Source: Clostridium sp. | GTDB taxonomy: Bacteria; Bacillota; Clostridia; Lachnospirales; Lachnospiraceae | NCBI GenBank assembly: GCA_016302185.1 | Contig: JAEDOC010000033.1 | Coordinates: 1-17,085 of the forward strand | Direction of reading: 5' to 3' | Length of the DNA: 17,085 nt | In this document: piece by piece, positions 6,954 to 12,844 of the stretch | How positions within the stretch are numbered: the stretch's first letter is position 1 | How the letters are laid out: the number at the start of each line of letters is the position of its first letter | The notes under the pieces: generated by a model | What the model was told of the DNA's origin: nothing | The model's input: the letters and a program-made list of their open reading frames with translations, nothing else | Databases searched by the model: none | Position numbers and translations under genes: made by a program

Positions 6954-7592
6954 ATGAGACTACGCCATATTCCGGGCGCAGAGCAGATGATAGAGGAAAG
7001 CCCTTATGTGATTCAGGAGCCGGAACAGAAAAAAGGAAGCTGGAAAGAGATTTTCGGAAATGATCATCCGGTTCATATTGAGATAGGAATGGGAAAAGGC
7101 CAGTTCATTATTGAGATGGCCGAACGCCATCCGGAGATTAACTATATCGGTATTGAGCGGTATTCCACCGTGATGGTAAAAGCCCTGCGCAAGCGGGAGC
7201 AGACAAGCCTCACGAATCTCTATTTTATGCGTATCGATGCCAGACTGCTGGCGGATGTGTTCGCGCCGGGAGAGGTGGAGAAGATTTATCTGAACTTCTC
7301 CGATCCGTGGCCTAAGGATCGCCATGCGGGAAGGCGGCTGACCTCACCGCAGTTTATGGCGGTATACCATCAGTTTCTGACGGCGGAAGGCAGTGTGGAA
7401 TTCAAAACAGATAACAGAGAGTTGTTTGATTATTCCCTGGAGTCCATTCCGGAAGCAGGATGGAAGATCCTCGCATCTACCTTTGACCTGCATCACGATG
7501 CGGTGATGTGCGAGGGGAATGTGATGACGGAATACGAGACAAAGTTTTCGGCAGAGGGCAAGCCCATCTGCAAGCTGATTGCGAACCGGTAA
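6954..7592 (+). CDS. trmB: tRNA (guanine(46)-N7)-methyltransferase TrmB
   Basis: The 212-residue protein is a class I SAM-dependent methyltransferase that makes m7G46 in the tRNA variable loop. The SAM-binding glycine motif is EIGMGKG (43-49), followed by the acidic IGIERY strand end (65-70). The TrmB signature NFSDPWPKDRHAGRRL (114-129) is complete, and the length is normal for the family. The start at 6954 follows GGGAGG (6941-6946) at 7 nt. A possible 47-residue ORF and thioredoxin lie downstream with no obvious terminator between, so they are probably co-transcribed. Confidence 0.97.
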   Translation: MRLRHIPGAEQMIEESPYVIQEPEQKKGSWKEIFGNDHPVHIEIGMGKGQFIIEMAERHPEINYIGIERYSTVMVKALRKREQTSLTNLYFMRIDARLLADVFAPGEVEKIYLNFSDPWPKDRHAGRRLTSPQFMAVYHQFLTAEGSVEFKTDNRELFDYSLESIPEAGWKILASTFDLHHDAVMCEGNVMTEYETKFSAEGKPICKLIANR

Positions 7593-7708
7593 AACGAGGG
7601 GGGCGTTGAGGCGTCAATCAGGATTGGAGAAGAAAGATCGTCAGCAAAAGTAGAAGAACGGCAGCGGTACAGCATATATATGGTAAAAATGACAGCGGGT
7701 GTGAAACA

Positions 7709-7852
7709 GTGAATTTAAAAACCAGAATCAACCGGAGCTTGTTGAGGATGACCAGTGACAAGACAGAGCTGAATAAATCTGTCCTGAAATGGAAAAAATA
7801 CTTTGATGAGGCCGGGAAAGCTATTGGCGCTGACAGAAAAAAGAAGAAGTAG
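7709..7852 (+). CDS. Possible small basic protein (47 aa), unknown
   Basis: This ORF starts with GTG and codes VNLKTRINRSLLRMTSDK..., ending in an RKKKK tail. The stop codon overlaps the thioredoxin ribosome site. A minimal form could begin at the ATG at 7748. The sequence looks like an amphipathic helix with a lysine tail and fills the gap between trmB and thioredoxin in the same direction. The ribosome site is weak (GGGTG, about 8 nt before the GTG). I recognise no family, and it could be non-coding spacer. Confidence 0.35.
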   Translation: MNLKTRINRSLLRMTSDKTELNKSVLKWKKYFDEAGKAIGADRKKKK

Positions 7853-7864
7853 GAGGAGTTGCAA

Positions 7865-8182
7865 ATGGAAAAAATGTTTACGAGCGAGAATTTTGAGGCG
7901 GAAGTGTTAAAATCCGAGATTCCGGTGCTGGTAGATTTCTACGCGGACTGGTGCGGTCCCTGTAAGCTGGTGGCCCCGATTGTAGAACAGGTTGCAGAGG
8001 AGTATGCCGGCAGAGTGGCTGTGGGAAAAGTCAATGTAGATGAGAGTCCGGATCTGGCCATGAAATATGGTGTAATGTCTATTCCAACATTTATTATCTT
8101 CCGAAAGGGTGAGATCTTCCGCAAGACTATAGGTGCTCAGAATAAGAAGAGTCTGGAGCAGGCTTTGAATCAGTCATTATAA
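7865..8182 (+). CDS. trxA: Thioredoxin
   Basis: The 105-residue protein is a complete thioredoxin: FYADWCGPCK with redox Cys30 and Cys33, and cis-proline Pro74 in SIPTF. It reduces disulfides in cytosolic proteins, normally recharged by thioredoxin reductase, which is not in the window. The start at 7865 is set by AGGAGG (7851-7856) at 8 nt; an in-frame TTG at 7859 is too close to it. It is the last gene of the trmB unit and is followed by a terminator hairpin. Confidence 0.96.
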   Translation: MEKMFTSENFEAEVLKSEIPVLVDFYADWCGPCKLVAPIVEQVAEEYAGRVAVGKVNVDESPDLAMKYGVMSIPTFIIFRKGEIFRKTIGAQNKKSLEQALNQSL

Positions 8183-8191
8183 TGAATGAAA

Positions 8192-8236
8192 AAACGGGAA
8201 GAAATCCGGAGCAGAATCTCCGGGGTCTTCCCGTTT
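8192..8236 (+). terminator. Terminator hairpin after thioredoxin
   Basis: AAACGGGAAGA pairs with TCTTCCCGTTT, and an inner CCGGAG/CTCCGG stem extends it. Only a short T run follows, so termination may be incomplete. Confidence 0.7.
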
Positions 8237-8312
8237 GAATTGACTGAATTTGTCTTATAATATCTGCAAATAGTGCTTTTGAAAAAATTTCTAAAAAATT
8301 TCAAAAAAGGTG

Positions 8313-8341
8313 TTGACTTTTTCTTTGTCTTGATATAGAAT
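8313..8341 (+). promoter_or_regulatory. Strong sigma-A promoter of tRNA-Lys
   Basis: TTGACT, 17 nt, TAGAAT, with A-tract-rich DNA immediately upstream (8281-8310) that could act as an UP element. Transcription would begin about 30 nt before the tRNA. Confidence 0.8.
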
Positions 8342-8379
8342 ACAACATGTGTCACGGAGATGTGAACAAAACAAAATAT

Positions 8380-8452
8380 GCGCCTTTAGCTCAGTTGGTA
8401 GAGCAGTAGACTCTTAATCTATTTGTCCAGGGTTCGAGTCCCTGAAGGCGCA
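8380..8452 (+). tRNA. tRNA-Lys (anticodon CUU)
   Basis: The full cloverleaf can be drawn: acceptor GCGCCTT/AAGGCGC, D stem GCTC/GAGC, anticodon stem GTAGA/TCTAT with loop CTCTTAA (anticodon CTT), T stem CAGGG/CCCTG with loop TTCGAGT, and discriminator A. CCA is not encoded. It decodes AAG and is a single-gene unit with its own promoter and terminator. Confidence 0.95.
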
Positions 8453-8459
8453 CTGAAGA

Positions 8460-8503
8460 CGCTGATTTTGCAGACAGAGAGCTGCGGGGTCGGCGCTTTT
8501 TTT
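8460..8503 (+). terminator. Wobble-rich intrinsic terminator of tRNA-Lys
   Basis: CGCTGATTTTGCAG (8460-8473) pairs with CTGCGGGGTCGGCG (8482-8495) over 14 bp. Five pairs are G-U, four of them consecutive. T7 follows at 8497-8503. Confidence 0.8.
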
Positions 8504-8518
8504 GCGCGTAGGCAATGA

Positions 8519-8647
8519 GCAGTGCAAAAAGAAAGAGATAACAACTCGCGTTGTGAGCTCGCTCACATAAGAGAGTTGTTATCTCTTTCTTTTTATAGGG
8601 CGAAGCCCGCGACCGACATGGAGCGAAGCGGAATGGAGGTGCACTGC
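8519..8647. repeat. Nested inverted repeat element (about 130 bp)
   Basis: Outer arms are GCAGTGCA (8519-8526) and TGCACTGC (8640-8647). Inside is a perfect 22-bp inverted repeat (8526-8547 and 8573-8594; the arms begin AAAAAGAAAGAG and end CTCTTTCTTTTT), whose loop holds a further hairpin TGTGAGC/GCTCACA. A GGGC-GAA-GCCC hairpin lies at 8598-8608, on the right side. No convincing gene lies here. It could be a REP/MITE-like element, an intergenic structured RNA, or a second terminator after the tRNA. Confidence 0.7.
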
Positions 8648-8811
8648 GGAGAAAAGAATGGCCTGGTATTTTCTGCTGTCAATTTTTCCAAAACGAAAGA
8701 TAATTGAAAAAATTTGAAAGAAACCTTTCTACTTGCGGTAAGTATCGGTGCAATAACTATTAATGTCACAGGGAAGGAGAAAACAGGGAAAAAAATTTAA
8801 TAATTTTGCTC
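8648..8811. other. Gene-free spacer
   Basis: AT-rich intergenic DNA between the inverted repeat and the nrdD promoter. I see no gene, RNA fold or clear site in it. Confidence 0.6.
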
Positions 8812-8840
8812 TTCCATTTTCCCATGATATCGTGTATACT
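8812..8840 (+). promoter_or_regulatory. Promoter of nrdDG
   Basis: TTCCAT, 17 nt, TATACT. The expected start near 8847 places the two NrdR-type boxes directly at and downstream of the transcription start, a repressing position. Confidence 0.55.
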
Positions 8841-8850
8841 TAACTACGCA

Positions 8851-8898
8851 ACACAATATATAGTTCTGACTTGAGAAATACAAAACAATATTTTGTAT
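8851..8898. promoter_or_regulatory. Pair of NrdR boxes
   Basis: Box 1 is ACACAATATATAGTTC (8851-8866) and box 2 is AAACAATATTTTGTAT (8883-8898). They agree at 11 of 16 positions, with the same CAATAT..T.GT core. Their starts are 32 bp apart, three helical turns, as known for tandem sites of the nucleotide-sensing repressor NrdR. The nrdR gene is not in the window. Confidence 0.78.
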
Positions 8899-8949
8899 CT
8901 ATAGAGAGAAAATAGAGAGTATATAGGAATGGGGAGGTTCCGGGGAAGT

Positions 8950-11163
8950 ATGAACATGACAGTAACAACCAATGTAATCAAAAGGAACGGAGAAGAGGTT
9001 CGTTTTGAAGAGAATAAGATCATTAACGCGATTACCAAAGCGAATAATGGCGTGGACCGGATTCATCAGATGAATGAATATCAGATTATCGCGATTGCGG
9101 ATAATATTTCTTCCCGGGTGCAGGAGTCAACCCACGCAGTGAACGTGGAAGACATCCAGGATATGGTGGAGACCGGCATCATGGAGATGCGCGGTTACGA
9201 GGTGGCGCAGAAATATGTGCGTTACCGCTACAAGAGAGAGCTGGCACGGAAGTCCAACACTACGGACAACGGAATCCTGGCGCTGATTGAGCACCTGAAT
9301 GAGGAGGTAAATCAGGAGAATTCCAATAAGAATCCGGTGATTAACTCCACCCAGCGTGATTACATGGCAGGTGAGGTAAGCAAGGATTTAACCCGTCGTG
9401 TGCTTCTTCCGGAGGAGATTGTGAATGCCCATGAGGCCGGTATTATTCATTTCCATGATTCCGATTACTATGCACAGAAGGAGCATAACTGTGATCTGGT
9501 CAATCTGGAGGACATGCTGCAGAACGGCACGGTCATCAGTGAGACCATGATCGAGAAGCCGCACAGCTTCTTTACCGCCTGCAATGTAACAACACAGATC
9601 GTGGCTCAGGTAGCCAGCAATCAGTACGGCGGCCAGTCCTTTACCTTGGCGCATCTGGCTCCTTTTGTGGATATCAGCCGTCAGAAGATTAAAAACAGTG
9701 TGATTGAGGAGCGCCGGGAGTGCGGCGAATCGCTGGATGAGGAGATCATCAATAAGGTGACTGAGCGCCGGCTGAAGGATGAGATCCGCAGCGGTATTCA
9801 GACGATCCAGTATCAGCTGATTACACTGATGACCTGTAACGGACAGGCTCCCTTTGTTACGGTATTTATGTATCTGGATGAAGTACCGGAAGGACGTACC
9901 AGAGACGATCTGGCGATGATCATTGAGGAGGTCCTGATTCAGAGAATGCAGGGTGTGAAGAACGAGAAGGGCGTATGGATTACGCCTGCATTCCCGAAGC
10001 TGATCTACGTGCTGGATGAGGATAATATCACCGAAGACTCCAAATACTGGTATCTGACCGAGCTGGCAGCAAAATGTACGGCAAAGCGTCTGGTTCCGGA
10101 TTATATTTCCGCCAAGATCATGAAGGAATTAAAGAACGGAGAGGTATATCCCTGTATGGGCTGTCGTTCCTTCCTGACCGTGGAAGATTCTCAGAGAGAT
10201 GAGAATGGAAAGCATAAATTCTACGGCCGTTTCAACCAGGGTGTGGTTACCATCAATCTGGTGGATGTGGCCTGCTCCTCGGAAGGAGATATGGATCGGT
10301 TCTGGGAGATTCTGGATGAGCGTCTGGAGCTGTGTCACCGGGCTCTGCGCTGCCGTCATGAGCGTCTTCTGGGAACCGTATCGGATGTGGCGCCGATCCT
10401 GTGGCAGAACGGTGCGCTGGCCCGCTTAAAAAAAGGCGAGACCATCGACAAGCTGCTGTACAACGGATACTCCACCATTTCTCTGGGATACGCAGGTCTC
10501 TATGAGATGTGCATGCGGATGCTGGGCAAGTCCCATACGGATCCGGAAGCAAAACCGTTTGCCTTAAAGGTAATGCAGCGTCTGAATGATAAGTGTAAGG
10601 AGTGGAGAGAAGCGGAGAACATCAGCTATTCGGTCTACGGAACTCCGATGGAATCCACCACGTATAAGTTTGCAAAATGCTTACAGAAACGGTTCGGAAT
10701 TATTCCGGGCGTTACCGATAAAAATTACATTACCAACAGCTATCATGTACATGTAACAGAAGAGATCGATGCGTTCAGCAAGCTGAAATTCGAAGCGGAA
10801 TTCCAGAAGCTGTCTCCGGGCGGTGCCATCAGTTATATCGAGGTGCCGAATATGCAGAATAACATTCCGGCGGTGCTTTCTGTGATGAAGTTTATCTATG
10901 AAAATATCATGTACGCGGAGCTGAACACCAAGAGTGATTACTGCGAATGCTGTGGTTATGATGGTGAGATCAAGATTGTTGAGGATAAATCCGGAAAACT
11001 GGTGTGGGAATGCCCCAACTGCGGCAATCGGGATCAGGATCGGTTGTTTGTGGCCCGGAGAACCTGCGGTTATATCGGAACCCAGTTCTGGAATCAGGGA
11101 CGGACTCAGGAGATTCGTGACAGGGTACTGCATATGTCCTGCGGAACCGTAGACAGATGTTAA
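8950..11163 (+). CDS. nrdD: Anaerobic ribonucleoside-triphosphate reductase, class III
   Basis: NrdD makes dNTPs from NTPs without oxygen, using a glycyl radical. In the 737-residue form, an N-terminal ATP-cone (about 4-95; VIKRNGEEVRFEENKI) gives allosteric control of activity. The catalytic barrel follows. The C-terminal zinc site has Cys665, Cys668, Cys688 and Cys691, and the radical-bearing Gly707 lies in RRTCGYIG. Length and motifs are normal. The frame is open from an ATG at 8929. I prefer 8950 because of GGGGAGG (8931-8937); an ATG at 8956 with GGGGAAG 8 nt upstream is equally possible. nrdG follows after 25 nt, so the two form an operon under the NrdR-type boxes. Confidence 0.97.
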   Translation: MNMTVTTNVIKRNGEEVRFEENKIINAITKANNGVDRIHQMNEYQIIAIADNISSRVQESTHAVNVEDIQDMVETGIMEMRGYEVAQKYVRYRYKRELARKSNTTDNGILALIEHLNEEVNQENSNKNPVINSTQRDYMAGEVSKDLTRRVLLPEEIVNAHEAGIIHFHDSDYYAQKEHNCDLVNLEDMLQNGTVISETMIEKPHSFFTACNVTTQIVAQVASNQYGGQSFTLAHLAPFVDISRQKIKNSVIEERRECGESLDEEIINKVTERRLKDEIRSGIQTIQYQLITLMTCNGQAPFVTVFMYLDEVPEGRTRDDLAMIIEEVLIQRMQGVKNEKGVWITPAFPKLIYVLDEDNITEDSKYWYLTELAAKCTAKRLVPDYISAKIMKELKNGEVYPCMGCRSFLTVEDSQRDENGKHKFYGRFNQGVVTINLVDVACSSEGDMDRFWEILDERLELCHRALRCRHERLLGTVSDVAPILWQNGALARLKKGETIDKLLYNGYSTISLGYAGLYEMCMRMLGKSHTDPEAKPFALKVMQRLNDKCKEWREAENISYSVYGTPMESTTYKFAKCLQKRFGIIPGVTDKNYITNSYHVHVTEEIDAFSKLKFEAEFQKLSPGGAISYIEVPNMQNNIPAVLSVMKFIYENIMYAELNTKSDYCECCGYDGEIKIVEDKSGKLVWECPNCGNRDQDRLFVARRTCGYIGTQFWNQGRTQEIRDRVLHMSCGTVDRC

Positions 11164-11188
11164 GACATCGGGAGAACCAAACGATATT

Positions 11189-11716
11189 ATGAATTATGGA
11201 CAGATTATGACCGCAGATTGTGCCAATGGCCTGGGAATGCGGGTAAGTCTTTTTGTATCGGGATGTACGAATCATTGTCCCGGATGCTTTCAGCCGGAAA
11301 CCTGGGATTTTGATTATGGTCTGGTCTATACGCCGGAGACAGAACAGAGTCTGATGGAGGAACTGGCCAAACCGTATTATGACGGCTTGACGATTCTTGG
11401 CGGTGAGCCATTTGAACTTTCTAATCAGCCGGAGGTTGCAGCGCTGATCCGCCGCGTGAAAAAGGAGCTTCCGGAGAAAACAATTTGGATGTATACCGGA
11501 TTTCTATATGAGAAGGATCTCGTTCCGGGCGGCTGCAGATATACGGAGGTTACGGATGAAATCCTTGATAACATTGATATCCTTGTGGATGGAAAATTCG
11601 TGCAGGAGCTGAAAGATATTACCCTGAATTTCAGAGGTTCTTCCAATCAGCGGATTATTGATATGAAAAAAACAAGGGTTACTGGAAAGATTATTTTGAG
11701 TCAATTGAATAATTAG
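11189..11716 (+). CDS. nrdG: Anaerobic ribonucleotide reductase activating protein (radical SAM)
   Basis: The 175-residue radical SAM enzyme generates the glycyl radical on NrdD. The [4Fe-4S] ligands are in CTNHCPGC (Cys26, Cys30, Cys33). The GGEPF motif at about 71-75, which binds SAM, is present, and the length is typical. GGGAG lies about 14 nt before the start, a long spacing. It is the second gene of the nrdDG operon and is followed at once by a terminator. Confidence 0.96.
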   Translation: MNYGQIMTADCANGLGMRVSLFVSGCTNHCPGCFQPETWDFDYGLVYTPETEQSLMEELAKPYYDGLTILGGEPFELSNQPEVAALIRRVKKELPEKTIWMYTGFLYEKDLVPGGCRYTEVTDEILDNIDILVDGKFVQELKDITLNFRGSSNQRIIDMKKTRVTGKIILSQLNN

Positions 11717-11720
11717 GTTT

Positions 11721-11750
11721 AAAAGCTGCTCATAGATTGGGCAGCTTTTT
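11721..11750 (+). terminator. Intrinsic terminator of nrdDG
   Basis: AAAAGCTGC pairs with GCAGCTTTTT, loop of about 11 nt, with the T run in the 3' arm. The A run on the 5' side would also allow some function on the other strand. Confidence 0.85.
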
Positions 11751-11813
11751 CTATGTAAAAAAGTTTCGTAAAAAGTGTTAAAAACTGTTCGAGGGGAGAA
11801 GTTTAAGCAAAGC

Positions 11814-11863
11814 TCGTTATTTTCACAAAAAGATAACGATTTTTTCTTCAAACGTGAAAATAA
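11814..11863. promoter_or_regulatory. Overlapping inverted repeats upstream of the molybdoenzyme promoter
   Basis: Two alternatives share the same left sequence. TCGTTAT (11814-11820) pairs with ATAACGA (11833-11839) and is followed by T6, a terminator-like shape. TTATTTTCAC (11817-11826) is a perfect 10-bp inverted match of GTGAAAATAA (11854-11863). Lying 40-90 bp upstream of the -35 box at 11905, the second could be an activator or repressor site. Confidence 0.45.
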
Positions 11864-11904
11864 GTTCAATAAAACAAAAATATTTTCAATTTTATGAAAA
11901 AAGA

Positions 11905-11933
11905 TTGACATTATTTCAAAAAAGGTGTATCAT
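11905..11933 (+). promoter_or_regulatory. Strong sigma-A promoter of the molybdoenzyme operon leader
   Basis: TTGACA, 17 nt, TATCAT. Expected start near 11940, about 360 nt before the first gene. Confidence 0.8.
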
Positions 11934-11959
11934 AAAACCATAAAATAAAAGAGCAATCA

Positions 11960-12229
11960 GTTTTTCGAGTCGAAGCTGCTACATGAGGATGCTCACATGC
12001 AGCAAGACCAATGGGTGCCGCTGGAAACGGCAGTGCCTTCCGTGTTTGAAAAGGAAAGCGTTTTGGTTTGTTCTGCGAATAGAAGAAAATACCGTTGAGA
12101 AACGGCGGGATTGACTTGGAAAGACAAAAAAGAGGGCACCGGAGGTGGTGAGCTTTCTTTTCTGTGTTTTTCGTACAGAATTGGTGAATTCCGTCGGTAG
12201 TTTCAGAAATTATGGTAGAGATCTATAAA
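11960..12229 (+). ncRNA. Structured 5' leader, candidate molybdenum-cofactor (Moco) riboswitch
   Basis: This leader is transcribed but holds no gene. Visible helices: GTC-GAA-GCTGC...GCAGC-AA-GAC (11970-12008) with an inner hairpin; GCCG-CTGGAAA-CGGC (12017-12031); TTCC...GGAA (12038-12055); CCGTT-GAGA-AACGG (12092-12105), a GNRA-type loop; TTCTGT/ACAGAA (12160-12180). Long-range pairs ACCA/TGGT (12008-12011 with 12145-12148) and GGTGCC/GGCACC (12014-12019 with 12135-12140) could close a multi-arm domain. GTGCC-TTCC...GGAAAGCG resembles the core of the Moco riboswitch as I remember it. The intrinsic terminator right after it and the molybdoenzyme downstream fit cofactor-responsive attenuation. 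The class is inference: no covariance model was run. A protein-binding attenuator or a new riboswitch class remains possible. Confidence 0.55.
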
Positions 12230-12231
12230 GC

Positions 12232-12263
12232 AGCTGCTGTCCTTTTCGGGCGGCAGCTTTTTT
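12232..12263 (+). terminator. Leader (attenuator) terminator
   Basis: AGCTGCTGTCC pairs with GGGCGGCAGCT over 11 bp (two G-U pairs), loop TTTTC, then T6. It stands 40 nt before the start codon of the first gene and within the same transcription unit, so it must be conditional if the downstream genes are expressed from the 11905 promoter. Confidence 0.88.
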
Positions 12264-12302
12264 CATGCTTAGAATGGAAATGCGTTTACGGAGGAAATAC
12301 GT

Positions 12303-12737
12303 ATGGAGAAGGATATCTTACGGTTGAATCAGCTGCTTCAGTCGGGGAAGTGCTGTGCCCAGGCGTTAGTGACCCTGGGAACCGAGCTCCAGGGAGAGAA
12401 GAATCCGCAGATGGAGGCGGCCAGTGCAGCGCTTTGTCTGGGAGTGAGAAGTGGTTTGACCTGCGGGGCATTAACGGGGGCGGCCATGATGCTGTGTCTG
12501 TTTGAACCGTCTTTGGCAGTCAGTGAGCTGATTCCTGAACTGGTGGAATGGTTTCAGGAGACCTATGAGGAGGCCTACGGCGGAATTGACTGTGATACCA
12601 TTCTGGCGGGAAATCCGGCAAACAAGGCGTTCCGCTGTCCGGCTATGGTGGAGAATACCTACCGGAAAGCCAGAGAGCTTCTGGAAGATGCAGGATTTGA
12701 TTTTGATGAGTTGTCAGAGAATCTGGAACAAGACTGA
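12303..12737 (+). CDS. C_GCAxxG_C_C family protein
   Basis: The 144-residue soluble protein matches the C_GCAxxG_C_C family (TIGR01909 type). It has the Cys pair 17-18 near the N-terminus, the central GLTCGALTGAAMML (Cys54) and the later Cys97 and Cys112. The conserved cysteines suggest a metal or Fe-S site or a redox role, but the family has no settled function. The start at 12303 has GGAGG (12290-12294) 8 nt upstream. It is the first gene after the attenuated leader and lies 107 nt before the molybdenum hydroxylase. This order suggests a part in electron transfer to, or maturation of, that enzyme, which is inference. Confidence 0.8.
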   Translation: MEKDILRLNQLLQSGKCCAQALVTLGTELQGEKNPQMEAASAALCLGVRSGLTCGALTGAAMMLCLFEPSLAVSELIPELVEWFQETYEEAYGGIDCDTILAGNPANKAFRCPAMVENTYRKARELLEDAGFDFDELSENLEQD

Positions 12738-12769
12738 TAAACTTCGGAGAACGCTTTTTATTTTGGATG

Positions 12770-12798
12770 TTGGACGGCCGGGAGAGGCTGTTTAATAT
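12770..12798 (+). promoter_or_regulatory. Possible internal promoter before the molybdenum hydroxylase
   Basis: TTGGAC, 17 nt, TAATAT, in the 107-nt gap. If used, the hydroxylase would be expressed partly without passing the upstream attenuator. Confidence 0.4.
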
Positions 12799-12844
12799 TA
12801 TAAATATCTTATTACTATAATCCTATGATAAAGGAGGAAGAACC

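Noticed and set aside
8522..8707. 61-codon plus-strand frame
   Set aside because: Lies mostly in the nested inverted repeat; no ribosome site or protein-like sequence.
11983..11998. Phage coat-protein type hairpin (CATGAG...CTCACATG)
   Set aside because: Likeness to an RNA-phage operator is slight and has no biological context here; it is better read as one arm of the leader fold.
11960..12230. T-box, TPP, cobalamin, lysine, SAM or c-di-GMP riboswitch
   Set aside because: I could not find the conserved cores of these classes (for example the T-box AGGGTGG-ACCGCG or the cobalamin box).
12212..12505. 97-codon frame starting in the leader
   Set aside because: Crosses the leader terminator and overlaps the C_GCAxxG_C_C gene in another frame.
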